DNA of 50,209 nucleotides from Nitrospirota bacterium (lineage in GTDB: Bacteria; Nitrospirota; Thermodesulfovibrionia; Thermodesulfovibrionales; Magnetobacteriaceae), in NCBI GenBank assembly GCA_015233615.1, contig JADFXJ010000011.1, forward strand, positions 1 through 50,209. Direction: 5' to 3'. The notes under the pieces were generated by a model, which saw only the letters and a program-made list of their open reading frames with translations, ran no database searches and was not told the origin of the DNA. Shown here piece after piece: positions 42,268 to 50,209 of this stretch. Both the position numbers and the translations under genes were made by a program. Numbering within the stretch: position 1 is the stretch's first letter; the number at the start of each line of letters is the position of its first letter.

Positions 42268-42690
42268 ATGCTTATGAAAACTAAATTGGTCTTAACGATA
42301 GCCATAGCCGTAATCATAACGATAACCGGCAATATCGCCTATGCGTATAATTCGAAGCAACGTCTGGATACCGGCAATGCATCAGCACCGCCAATAAGGC
42401 AAAACGGCGACAAAACAGGTTTCGTTTACGAAACTTCCCTCTCGCCTCAATATTTAGTGATAGGCGAAAGAACGTATAATACCGACCAGGCAGTTTTTTC
42501 TACCGTGGACGGTGCAGCGATCTCGTTTTCCGACATATCGAAGGGCAGTAAAGTGAAGCTTCTTTTCGATCAATCGGGAGTTGTGACAAATGTAATTTTG
42601 TATAAGGATTCGGGACAAAATACCGGAAGAGGCCGCTACGGCACCGGTACCGGCAGAGATCACAATCTGGATTTACGCAATACCCGATGA
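42268..42690 (+). CDS. Small exported protein between pilin and PilY1
   Basis: 140 residues with a signal peptide (MKTKLVLTIAIAVIITITGN, cleavage near AYA). The mature part has SPQYLVIGERTYNTD and VDGAAISFSDISKGSKVKLL, a small beta-rich fold, and ends in a Gly/Arg-rich tail GRGRYGTGTGRDH. No family is assigned. AAGGGGGAT precedes the ATG. It may be a periplasmic accessory of pilus assembly, by position. The stop is followed by a duplicated segment GATAAGCAGTAACA (42708 and 42725). Confidence 0.7.
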   Translation: MLMKTKLVLTIAIAVIITITGNIAYAYNSKQRLDTGNASAPPIRQNGDKTGFVYETSLSPQYLVIGERTYNTDQAVFSTVDGAAISFSDISKGSKVKLLFDQSGVVTNVILYKDSGQNTGRGRYGTGTGRDHNLDLRNTR

Positions 42691-42702
42691 ATAATCCATC
42701 GC

Positions 42703-42740
42703 ATAAGATAAGCAGTAACATAAAGATAAGCAGTAACATA
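42703..42740 (+). repeat. Tandem duplication after small exported gene
   Basis: GATAAGCAGTAACATA is present twice, 17 bases apart, 15 bases after the stop codon. It is a third case of short direct repeats just after a stop codon in this window. Confidence 0.55.
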
Positions 42741-42787
42741 TTTAAATTATAAACCACCTAAAAAAGAAGAATCGGGAGTGTAGATCA

Positions 42788-45700
42788 ATGAAAAAGATAC
42801 TTTACATTTATATTCTCATATCGCTGTTAGTTTTCACAGGTATCGGTTACGTCGAAGGCGGCATGACAAATTATTGCTCTACACCTCCCTTCGTTACGGC
42901 CGCAGTTTCGCCTAATTTAATGCTCATCCTCGACAATTCGGGTAGTATGAAGGATAACCAGGCTTACCCGGACTGCGTCGGTAGCAGTTGTCCGAGCTCG
43001 TCCGACTGTGGAACTTCGACTACTCCCTGCACCGGGTTTAATCCCAACGTCAAGTACTTTGGCATATTTAACCCGGATTACTGGTATACCTATAGTGCCG
43101 CTGCCGGCTCCAGTTCGTGGACGGCTAGCTGCTGCGTTAATGACAGGTTTATTTCCGACGGAAAGAAAACTTCACATACTAAGAATGCGAATGATTGGGA
43201 CGGCAGTTTCTTAAACTGGCTGACTATGATCAGGGTTGACATTGCAAAGACGGTTCTCACGGGTGGCAAAATTATGACCACTACGATTAATTCCGGCTAC
43301 ACTGCGGAACCCTCGGGCTTCACGCGGGTTTTTGCCGACGACGCCGATACTAGTTTTTATAAAAGCGTATGCCAGCCTTCGCTGTATACCTCTTTAAGCG
43401 ACCCTGCAAACTACTGTATCAATACTCTCAATACCACCAGTTCTCTTACCGCTTCGTCGCCTGTTACCGGAGGCAATCTGGCTCACGGCACCACTTACTA
43501 CTATAAAATATCTTCCTGTGACGGCACCGGCCATTGTACCATAGTTAACCAGTCAAGTGTAATCGAAGCGTCGCAATCTATTGCAGCTACGGGCACGCTA
43601 CAAACCATACCACTTGCATGGAGTGCCGTTACCGGTGCAAGTTCCTACACAATATGGCGTGGCACAACCACCGGTGGTGAGAATGTATGTCTCAAAAACG
43701 TTGCAACGAATTCTCTTAACGATGCAAATGTTAATACTACCGGTACCAACGCTTTTACCGCGGCTCAATGTCCTACTTTAGCAATGACCAACTTCACCGT
43801 TGCCGGAACAAACGGCGATTATACGACTATACCACATTTTTACAATAGTTCCGCAAGTACCTCATGGATGCAACAGTTGCAGGCTCCCTCGCCGCTTTCG
43901 GGCGCCATACAGGAGATTAACACTAATGTAAGATGGGGCCTTACTTATTATAATAACAATGAAGGCGGCCACGTTCAGGTAAATATAGCCAGCAATAATT
44001 ACCAGACAGTTATCGATCAGATAAATCAGATGACGCCTTCGACGTGGACCCCCCTTGCCGAAACGTTGTGGACCGTGGTCGGATACTTTGCCCAGAAAGC
44101 TTCGGGTGTAGGTACAAACAGCTATGGCACGGGCGCCGGAGGCACCGGGCCATTGTACCATACCGGAGATTACACGATAAGCGCGGCGGCTGACCCGTAC
44201 CAGAACTTCCTTACGTTAAGCGGAACCTACGTTACCGCTCCATGCGCCCAAAGTTACGTCATACTGATAACCGACGGCAACCCGACCCAGGATGCAAACA
44301 TACCTTCGGGTATAACCGACTACGCAAGAGGCTCGGTAAGCGGGGTGCCCGCTACGAGCTATAACTGTGAGCCTTATGCCACTTCGTCGACGTCGTCATC
44401 GACGTGCGGCGGCTCTTCCAGCAGCACCTGTGCCTGCCTTGCGGCGGGGCCTTTTACCGCATCCAGCATTTTCTATGATGGAGGCGGAGCTAAGGGGGGA
44501 CTCGAAGACGTGGCTTATTTCATGCACACAACCGACCTCAGGCCGGATTTAACGGGTACCCAGTCGCTGACTTTATATACAGTCTTTGCCTTCGGAGACA
44601 ATGCAACACTCCTCGAATATGCGGCGATTAACGGGAGTTTTACTTACTCAGGTACCAACACGCACCCCAGTACGAGCGGTACCTATTCAGATTGGACCAC
44701 CGATACCACCACCCATATTCCAAATAATTACTTTGTTGCTTCAGACGGTTATGGTTTACAAACGTACCTTAGAAAAACATTCCAGGAAATCGTAAAAAGG
44801 GCAGGGGCCGGAACGTCCGCCTCCGTGCTGGCAGATAAGGTCAGTGCGGGTGATAACGTTTTACAGGCGGCTTTTTTCCCTTCCAAGGACTTTAATAACG
44901 GCTCGACTACTTTAGCCTGGATGGGCTATTTAAACAATCTCTGGCTTTATAACTCCAACACTGTAACAAACATGAGAGAAGACACTAATCAAAATGACAT
45001 GCTGGATTTAGTGCCGGACTATATTATAGGATTCGATTTCGTTAATAACCAGTTAGTCGTCCACCGTTGGCAAGATACAAACGGAACCGGGAAAGCCACG
45101 ACCCAATTAACCGATGAAACGATGGACCAATTAATCCCAATCTGGGAATCCGGCAATCTGTTATTTCAGAGAAGTCCTCTCTCTTCGGATACCAATAGAA
45201 GGATAATTTACGTAAACGGAAAAGTCGACGCGGGAGATACCTATCCCAAATCCACGGCCAATGGAAAGTTGGTGGAGTTAACTTCGGCAAACCAAAGCTC
45301 CTTCTCGAATTATATAAGTACTCTCGCCACGCCCGTTTTAGCTACTATAACCGCTTCCAGCGGTGGTTCTCTCGTTTATACCACTCCGGGTGCGACTAAT
45401 TATTATTATAAGGTAACCGCTTTAGACGGTATTAACGAAACGCCTCTTTCGAACGAACTCTTCGTCCCAACTACAAGTGCGAATAAGACGATAACCATTA
45501 CGTGGAACGCAGTAGCCGGTGCGACCGATTATCACGTTTGGCGTGGAACCACCGCCGGCGGCGAAACACAATATTTTGATACCGGTTCGACGGCATTGTC
45601 TTTTACCGACAACGGTGCCCGTACTTTTACGACGGCCACGCTTCCCACGTCGATAGCCGACGAGGTAATTTCATATACCAGAGGTACGGATACGACGGGG

Positions 45701-48700
45701 TCAAGAAGCAGAACCGTAACCCTGAGCATTAATGGATCGACTACGAACACCTGGAAATTAGGAGACATAGTTTATTCCACTCCCCTCGTTCAGACGTACA
45801 CACCAGCCGCCGGCCAGACGACACCGGATTATTCCGTCGCGTTTGTCGGAGCCAACGACGGTATGCTTCACGCTTTCGAAGTCGGCAAAATTTCGAAAAG
45901 CGGTCTTCCAAGCGGCAGCGTAGATAAGCTTGTCGACGAAAGCGGTAATAGTCCCAGCACCCTGCTTGGCAAAGAATTATGGGCATTTGTCCCCCGCAAT
46001 TCTCTGCCGTATCTGAGATACCTTGCCGATCCTAACTACTGCCACCTTTACTATGTCGACTTACATCCCTATGTTACCAAAAACGGCAGCCAAATCATCC
46101 TTATAGGAGGAATGAGGCTTGGCGCCGCCTGCGGCTGCTCCGTCTCCGGCGGCAGTTGCACGTCCGACCCCACTATAACTCCCCCGGTCGATACGTGTCC
46201 AAACAGCAGAGCCACCGACGGCTCTTGCACCGGAACGTCGTCCTACTTTGCCCTCGACATAACCGCTCCTAATAATCCGGTAGTTCTTTGGGAATATACC
46301 GACCCCGATTTGGGATTCAGCTTCTCGGGACCTGCCGTTATTACGAAAAGCGGCACCAAGTTCGTAATGTTCTTAAACGGGCCGCAAACCTACGACGGCA
46401 AGTCTTTCGAATCTTTAACCGCTTTTGTGCTGAAATTAAACGCTGATTTTACCATTAACGCCAAGTACAAATTAAATCCCTTTAACGGCGCAGATATTAC
46501 CTCTACGGGCGCCGTTTATTCCACGTGCGATTCCACCTCTTACTACTGTAAGGCCTATGGCGGACGGTTGTTCACCGACAGTACGGATATTGACGGCGAC
46601 GGCAATACGGATTACGTGCTGTTCGGATTTACTCAAACATTGGGGACGTGCGGCGGAACTACGACGGGCAAAGTCTGTAGTACAAACAGCGATTGCCCTA
46701 CTAACTGCGTTTCGGCCACGTCGGGTACGTGCGGCGGAGTTACGGGTGGAATAAGCTGTACTAGCAACGCCGCTTGTCCGACTTGTAGTCTTACTACGTC
46801 AGGTGTATGCAGTTTACATAGAACACAGAGTTGTGCAAATAATAGCGCTTGCACTACGAATACTTGTAGCGGTGGTGGCGCAGGCACGTGCGGCGGTATC
46901 TCAGGTGGTTATAGCTGTACGACAAACGCCAATTGTTCGACAAATACATGTCAACAACAACAAACTTGTGGTGCTATCATTGGGGCCACTTCGTGTACTT
47001 CGGACAGCCAGTGTTCCGGAAATTCATGTACCATCAGTTCTGCAAAAAGTTGCGGCGGTTTGGGGAATGTTAGCTGTACGACAGACGGCAATTGTTCGAC
47101 TAATAGTTGTTCCCACAACGCTTGCACTTTAACGGGAGAGTACTGTTCTTCCTACGGACACCATTGTTCGACGAGCTGTAGTGCGCCTACGTCGGGAACT
47201 TGTAGTTTAACTGGTGAAACCTGCTCACATAACTGGGATTGTTCAACTAACTGCGACGCTCCCTGGAATGCGTCCAGTACCTGCACTTTATCGGGGGGCA
47301 CCTGCACTATCGATTGGCGTGGTAATGATAATTGCCCGAGAACATGTAGTGGCGCCGGGTCGGGAACGTGTGCCGTAACCGGAGTCGCGTGTTCCGGCAG
47401 TAACCTGTGTGCGAGTAACTTCTGTGGTACGGGACAGTGCGGGGGAAATGCATTAGGAAACATATGTGCTTCCAGTGCCGACTGTCCAACCGCTTGTACT
47501 GCAACCACATCGGGTACCTGCGGCGGATTAGGTGTCACAACTTGCACTTCAGACAGCGCTTGTTCTGCGGATACGTGCTCCGGTGGAAGATGTAGCGTAT
47601 CGGGCGGGAGTTGCCGCTACAGCAGCCAGTGTGCAAATACTTGTGTTTTTACGAATACCTGCGGCGGAACTTCAGGTGGAATACCATGTACCGTTAACTG
47701 GAGGGGACAGAGTGATTGCCCGACGACTTGTTCCGGTATTGCCACCGGAACATGCACATTGCCAAGTGGAGCTTCTACGGGACAAAGCTGCTCTACAAAT
47801 GCGGATTGCCCCGCTAGCTGTGTAACGCACACGGTAGGGACCTGCGGAGGAATTTCAGGCGGATTAGCCTGTACTACGAATGCCGATTGTCCAACCGGCT
47901 GCACTGCGGGAATATCTAAATTGCAGGGTAACGTTTTGGCGTTGTTTATATCGGGTACGGATCCGACGTCCGCATGCAGCGGTGCCGACTGCACCACGTG
48001 GTCGGGATGCTGGAAATTCCGGCCTGTTTTCAGCACCGCCCAGGGGCCGTTTACCGCAAGAGTAACTACGGGCGAGTGTCAAAGCCAGGGCGCAACTAAA
48101 AGTTATTACCTCTTTACCGGTTCGGGAAAATATTTTATTCCCGCCGACGATTACCCGCAGAGCGTCCTTACCAACGATTATATTTACGGTATGCACTTCT
48201 GTGATTCGAATGAAACACACCTTGGGTGTTGCCTGAGGAGTGGAGGCCTTTATGTTACTGCCAGCGAAGCGGCCAGTTGCGCAGACTACGCAACGTATAA
48301 AAGCAGCACAACCAATAATTTTATGTGGAAATACATGTTAGACCCCGCGGAAATGGATGCCACCACCACTCTGAATTATGCCAGGGAAAGGGATATATCC
48401 GATCCGTCGGTTACTAGTGCAAACATAACGTTTGTTTCGACGACGCAACCCTCTTCGGATATCTGTGCATATGGAGGAAGGTCAAGGGTGTGGGCCCTCA
48501 ACTGTGCAACCGGTGGAGCTACATTTGCGACTAGCTGCACGACTGCCGCCGATTGCGCAGCCGGCCAGACGTGCACGGCCAGCACGTCTAAAACCTGTGG
48601 TGGAACCATGACTGCGGATGCTTGTAACACCAATAGCGATTGTACCTCCGGCACTTGTACGACTATCAGCACGTGCCAATGCTCCACTGCCGCCATAACG

Positions 48701-48934
48701 AATTTTAAAGGTACAATGCTGTTACAACTTTCGACTGCGGCAATTTCCACGTTACACTTAGCCCCGGGCATGGGAAGCGGCAACAGGACGGGTACCGGTA
48801 ACGACTTCGGTTACTCCGGCGATAAGACGACAAACTGGATAAACGGCATAACACCGGAATCTAACCCGCCGTTTGTAGATCCACCGGCAGCCTCTCTTAA
48901 AACCGGAGCGATACTTCATTGGCTCGAGAGGTAA
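42788..48934 (+). CDS. pilY1: Giant PilY1-like pilus tip adhesin with cysteine-rich repeats
   Basis: 2048 residues, against about 1000-1200 in usual PilY1. Signal peptide 1-24; VWA-like region with DNSGSM (Asp 49, Ser 51, Ser 53); an FN3-like insert (about 220-337); the C-terminal PilY1 beta-propeller from about 960, with PDYSVAFVGANDGMLHAFE and a calcium loop DIDGDGNTDYV (about 1267). A second FN3-like insert (about 848-956), close to the first (WRGTTTGGE versus WRGTTAGGE), precedes the propeller. Between the calcium loop and the next blade (LQGNVLALF) is an insert of about 420 residues (1285-1708) made of 16 repeats with exactly four Cys each; two more lie at about 1907-1968. PilY1 binds calcium, controls pilus retraction and mediates adhesion and surface sensing. 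The inserts should form a disulfide-rich stalk or binding arm. Last gene of the pilin operon. Confidence 0.93.
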   Translation: MKKILYIYILISLLVFTGIGYVEGGMTNYCSTPPFVTAAVSPNLMLILDNSGSMKDNQAYPDCVGSSCPSSSDCGTSTTPCTGFNPNVKYFGIFNPDYWYTYSAAAGSSSWTASCCVNDRFISDGKKTSHTKNANDWDGSFLNWLTMIRVDIAKTVLTGGKIMTTTINSGYTAEPSGFTRVFADDADTSFYKSVCQPSLYTSLSDPANYCINTLNTTSSLTASSPVTGGNLAHGTTYYYKISSCDGTGHCTIVNQSSVIEASQSIAATGTLQTIPLAWSAVTGASSYTIWRGTTTGGENVCLKNVATNSLNDANVNTTGTNAFTAAQCPTLAMTNFTVAGTNGDYTTIPHFYNSSASTSWMQQLQAPSPLSGAIQEINTNVRWGLTYYNNNEGGHVQVNIASNNYQTVIDQINQMTPSTWTPLAETLWTVVGYFAQKASGVGTNSYGTGAGGTGPLYHTGDYTISAAADPYQNFLTLSGTYVTAPCAQSYVILITDGNPTQDANIPSGITDYARGSVSGVPATSYNCEPYATSSTSSSTCGGSSSSTCACLAAGPFTASSIFYDGGGAKGGLEDVAYFMHTTDLRPDLTGTQSLTLYTVFAFGDNATLLEYAAINGSFTYSGTNTHPSTSGTYSDWTTDTTTHIPNNYFVASDGYGLQTYLRKTFQEIVKRAGAGTSASVLADKVSAGDNVLQAAFFPSKDFNNGSTTLAWMGYLNNLWLYNSNTVTNMREDTNQNDMLDLVPDYIIGFDFVNNQLVVHRWQDTNGTGKATTQLTDETMDQLIPIWESGNLLFQRSPLSSDTNRRIIYVNGKVDAGDTYPKSTANGKLVELTSANQSSFSNYISTLATPVLATITASSGGSLVYTTPGATNYYYKVTALDGINETPLSNELFVPTTSANKTITITWNAVAGATDYHVWRGTTAGGETQYFDTGSTALSFTDNGARTFTTATLPTSIADEVISYTRGTDTTGSRSRTVTLSINGSTTNTWKLGDIVYSTPLVQTYTPAAGQTTPDYSVAFVGANDGMLHAFEVGKISKSGLPSGSVDKLVDESGNSPSTLLGKELWAFVPRNSLPYLRYLADPNYCHLYYVDLHPYVTKNGSQIILIGGMRLGAACGCSVSGGSCTSDPTITPPVDTCPNSRATDGSCTGTSSYFALDITAPNNPVVLWEYTDPDLGFSFSGPAVITKSGTKFVMFLNGPQTYDGKSFESLTAFVLKLNADFTINAKYKLNPFNGADITSTGAVYSTCDSTSYYCKAYGGRLFTDSTDIDGDGNTDYVLFGFTQTLGTCGGTTTGKVCSTNSDCPTNCVSATSGTCGGVTGGISCTSNAACPTCSLTTSGVCSLHRTQSCANNSACTTNTCSGGGAGTCGGISGGYSCTTNANCSTNTCQQQQTCGAIIGATSCTSDSQCSGNSCTISSAKSCGGLGNVSCTTDGNCSTNSCSHNACTLTGEYCSSYGHHCSTSCSAPTSGTCSLTGETCSHNWDCSTNCDAPWNASSTCTLSGGTCTIDWRGNDNCPRTCSGAGSGTCAVTGVACSGSNLCASNFCGTGQCGGNALGNICASSADCPTACTATTSGTCGGLGVTTCTSDSACSADTCSGGRCSVSGGSCRYSSQCANTCVFTNTCGGTSGGIPCTVNWRGQSDCPTTCSGIATGTCTLPSGASTGQSCSTNADCPASCVTHTVGTCGGISGGLACTTNADCPTGCTAGISKLQGNVLALFISGTDPTSACSGADCTTWSGCWKFRPVFSTAQGPFTARVTTGECQSQGATKSYYLFTGSGKYFIPADDYPQSVLTNDYIYGMHFCDSNETHLGCCLRSGGLYVTASEAASCADYATYKSSTTNNFMWKYMLDPAEMDATTTLNYARERDISDPSVTSANITFVSTTQPSSDICAYGGRSRVWALNCATGGATFATSCTTAADCAAGQTCTASTSKTCGGTMTADACNTNSDCTSGTCTTISTCQCSTAAITNFKGTMLLQLSTAAISTLHLAPGMGSGNRTGTGNDFGYSGDKTTNWINGITPESNPPFVDPPAASLKTGAILHWLER
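46640..47915 (+). repeat. Sixteen four-cysteine repeats in PilY1
   Basis: Units of 23-31 residues follow C-x(5-11)-C-x(5-9)-C-x(2-4)-C, usually GTCGG...CTTNADCPTxC. Two units carry an extra NWRG/DWRG loop. All 64 cysteines are kept, with diverged residues between them, which argues for selection on disulfides rather than simple slippage. Confidence 0.85.
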
Positions 48935-48970
48935 TTCCACAGAGAAGGAAACCGCTCAGGCTATAGCAAA

Positions 48971-48992
48971 CAAGTTTCAATTGAAATGCTTG
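48971..48992. repeat. Palindrome after PilY1
   Basis: CAAG TTTCAATTGAAA TGCTTG: TTTCAATTGAAA is a perfect 12-base palindrome flanked by CAAG and CTTG. It precedes the terminator-like hairpin. Confidence 0.4.
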
Positions 48993-49007
48993 TTAAACGG
49001 ATACGCG

Positions 49008-49030
49008 GATTCCGGGCAAGTCCCGGAATC
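49008..49030 (+). terminator. Probable terminator of the pilin operon
   Basis: GATTCCGGG CAAGT CCCGGAATC is a perfect nine-base-pair hairpin 74 bases after the PilY1 stop, followed by TGTTCTTACTTT. The U-tract is broken, so efficiency is uncertain. Confidence 0.6.
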
Positions 49031-49059
49031 TGTTCTTACTTTAAAATGATATAATTATT

Positions 49060-49280
49060 CCTTTCAAGGAAGGGAGGCCATAAGGGGAAGGATGGCAAGT
49101 GGTTAACCAGGTCAACTATTATAAGAGTAATATTAGCTTAGCGATTGGCAGCCATAGGAGGGTGTTGCGGGGGGCGCTCCCCCGCAGAAGGGGTAGCGGA
49201 GGACACCGAAGGTGGCCGAAGCTAGGGGAAGGCTTTCCCCTCCTCATCTCTTATACTGTTATTCGTGCAACCTGGTATTA
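49060..49280. repeat. Hairpin-rich spacer after pilin operon
   Basis: No gene is visible. TTCCTTTCAAGGAAGG (49061-49076) resembles R2. TGCGGGGG/CCCCCGCA (about 49165-49185) and GGGGAA/TTCCCC (about 49227-49242) are further palindromes. The tail GTGCAACCTGGTATTACTAT (49265-49284) resembles the end of R1 and runs into the 3' end of the minus-strand gene. Confidence 0.5.
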
Positions 49281-50078
49281 CTATAAGTTGTAAGAATAAT
49301 ATAATGCTATACCTTTTTCTTTTACGTAGTCTTCTACGTCGGATTCCGAAATCATATAAGTCACGATTACCGGAAATATGCTTTTAAGCTCCGATTCGAG
49401 CCTTTTCAGCTTCTTTTTTATAAATTCGTCAACGTTGTTTTTCGATAACTGGCTTTTCCCTTCCCCCACGATGGTTAATTTATTTCCATTTAAAGTCGCG
49501 TCGCCTATTATATTTACCTCGATTTTCTTTCCCTTGTTGTCAGTTACGTATCTTCTGTTTAAATGGCCCTCGACGACAATTCCAAAGTCGTTCTTTAATA
49601 AGGCAGGAAGCGATTTATATGCTTCGTCCTCTAATCTGTATCCCACGGTGTTTGAAAGCCCTCCCATCTGCCGCCTCGTTTCCCTGTGCTCTACCACGAG
49701 ATCACTTAACTCCCTCTCGGTTCTTTGCTGGGCTTCCGCCAGGCCTAATATAGCGTTTTCAATGCGTGTCAGCCGCACATCGCTTTCTTTTTGGGCCTCA
49801 GTCAGGCCTGCCAATGCGCTCTCTGTTCTTTTTTGGGCCTCAGCCAGGTTTTCCAATGCGCTCTCGGTTTTTTGCTGGGCGCCCGTTAATTCTTTAATAT
49901 TGCTTGCAATGTCAGCAACCGTTATCGATATATCCTTTACTATTGCCTTTAACTCATTGAAATCACCGGTCTTTACAAAATCGTTATATTCATCGGATAT
50001 TACCTCCGATAGCACGGCAGCCTGTTTAGGCTCGAATACGCTCTCTAATTTCTCTCTGATTTCTACAATTCTTTGCAT
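49281..50078 (-). CDS. Coiled-coil protein with C-terminal PD-(D/E)xK nuclease-like domain
   Basis: 265 residues. The N-terminal 50 are helical; about 55-150 is a coiled coil with 14-residue repeats (LAEAQKRTESAL, LTEAQKESDVRL, LAEAQQRTEREL). The last 110 residues start VGYRLEDEAY and contain EVNIIGDATLNG then LTIVGEGKSQL, which fits the E...D...ExK pattern of restriction-like nucleases of the DUF3782 kind. Such proteins are common, often in several copies, and their role is unknown; DNA maintenance or mobile-element biology is a guess. No Shine-Dalgarno site precedes the ATG at 50078; the sequence is AT-rich with TTATATA, so it may be leaderless. Confidence 0.78.
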   Translation of the reverse strand: MQRIVEIREKLESVFEPKQAAVLSEVISDEYNDFVKTGDFNELKAIVKDISITVADIASNIKELTGAQQKTESALENLAEAQKRTESALAGLTEAQKESDVRLTRIENAILGLAEAQQRTERELSDLVVEHRETRRQMGGLSNTVGYRLEDEAYKSLPALLKNDFGIVVEGHLNRRYVTDNKGKKIEVNIIGDATLNGNKLTIVGEGKSQLSKNNVDEFIKKKLKRLESELKSIFPVIVTYMISESDVEDYVKEKGIALYYSYNL

Positions 50079-50209
50079 TTTTATATAATTATTCTAAGTG
50101 GTCTATTTTCATTGTACCAAAAAACATAAGATTCCCGCAATCCTCCACTGCCGAACCCAGCGATTCCGCAATAAACCTGTTAAAGGCTTACAACATAGGA
50201 GGAATAAGC
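50079..50209 (+). promoter_or_regulatory. End-of-window spacer with ribosome binding site of next gene
   Basis: TAGGAGGAATAAGC ends the window on the plus strand, a strong ribosome binding site with the start codon probably just beyond the edge. AGGAGG lies at about 50197-50202. No further feature is seen. Confidence 0.45.

Noticed and set aside
46640-47915. Possible CRISPR or direct-repeat array
   Set aside because: The periodic signal is a protein-coding cysteine repeat in an unbroken frame; repeats are not identical and there are no spacers.
43008-48783. Many open frames on both strands inside PilY1
   Set aside because: Caused by the repetitive Cys/Thr/Ser-rich coding sequence; none has an independent start signal.
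1-50209. tRNA or rRNA genes
   Set aside because: I looked for typical cloverleaf and rRNA sequences and recognised none.

Overview
The window comes from a diderm, motile or surface-associated anaerobe or microaerophile. It carries sigma54-type regulation, a type IV pilus assembly locus, many multi-sensor kinases, tandem universal stress proteins and radical SAM enzymes. The mixture (H-box reading AHQWKQP, coupled NtrC system, pilin/PilY1 locus, LarC, several UspA proteins) fits Nitrospirota or a deltaproteobacterial lineage. I favour Nitrospirota, but this is inference from style and no marker gene is present to prove it.

Layout. 1-9 kb: start of an unidentified gene, a PAS/GAF histidine kinase and LarC (minus strand), then a plus-strand second-messenger block: coiled-coil protein, GAF-GAF-PAS adenylate/guanylate cyclase, PilZ protein, and an HD-GYP/PilZ protein whose HD dyad is lost. 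9-16 kb: a Na/Pi-type transporter, a lipoprotein periplasmic binding protein preceded by an in-frame stop, a duplicated DUF1566 protein, a frameshifted small gene and a REC-HDOD protein. 16-19 kb: a minus-strand operon of an unannotated 45-residue protein, a tandem UspA and a SulP transporter. 19-23 kb: a 1-kb repeat-rich spacer, then an N6-adenine methyltransferase of IIG-like build overlapping a PIN-domain nuclease. 23-30 kb: a histidine kinase/NtrC pair, then a UspA gene and a small membrane protein/TauE-SafE/UspA operon, each behind a strong -24/-12 promoter. 30-36.5 kb: a six-gene minus-strand operon starting with a Tyr/Ser-rich, Tat-leader precursor followed by two radical SAM/SPASM enzymes, a SPASM-only partner, a GT9 glycosyltransferase and a lipoprotein with two catalytically degenerate FGE-sulfatase domains. 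36.5-38 kb: decayed DNA with an efflux outer-membrane-factor remnant and a small membrane protein. 38-49 kb: a minor-pilin operon ending in a 2048-residue PilY1 with cysteine-rich repeats. 49-50 kb: a coiled-coil/nuclease-like protein.

Most interesting: (1) the precursor-maturase operon, which looks like an undescribed radical SAM-modified peptide/protein pathway acting on Tyr-x-Ser motifs; (2) the 16 four-cysteine repeats inserted in PilY1; (3) the overlapping methyltransferase-PIN pair; (4) three -24/-12 promoters before three separate UspA transcription units, next to an NtrC regulator; (5) a 25-bp G/C palindrome present both inside a kinase ATPase domain and as a clean insertion in one copy of a 105-bp intergenic repeat. 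Short intergenic repeats are abundant throughout.
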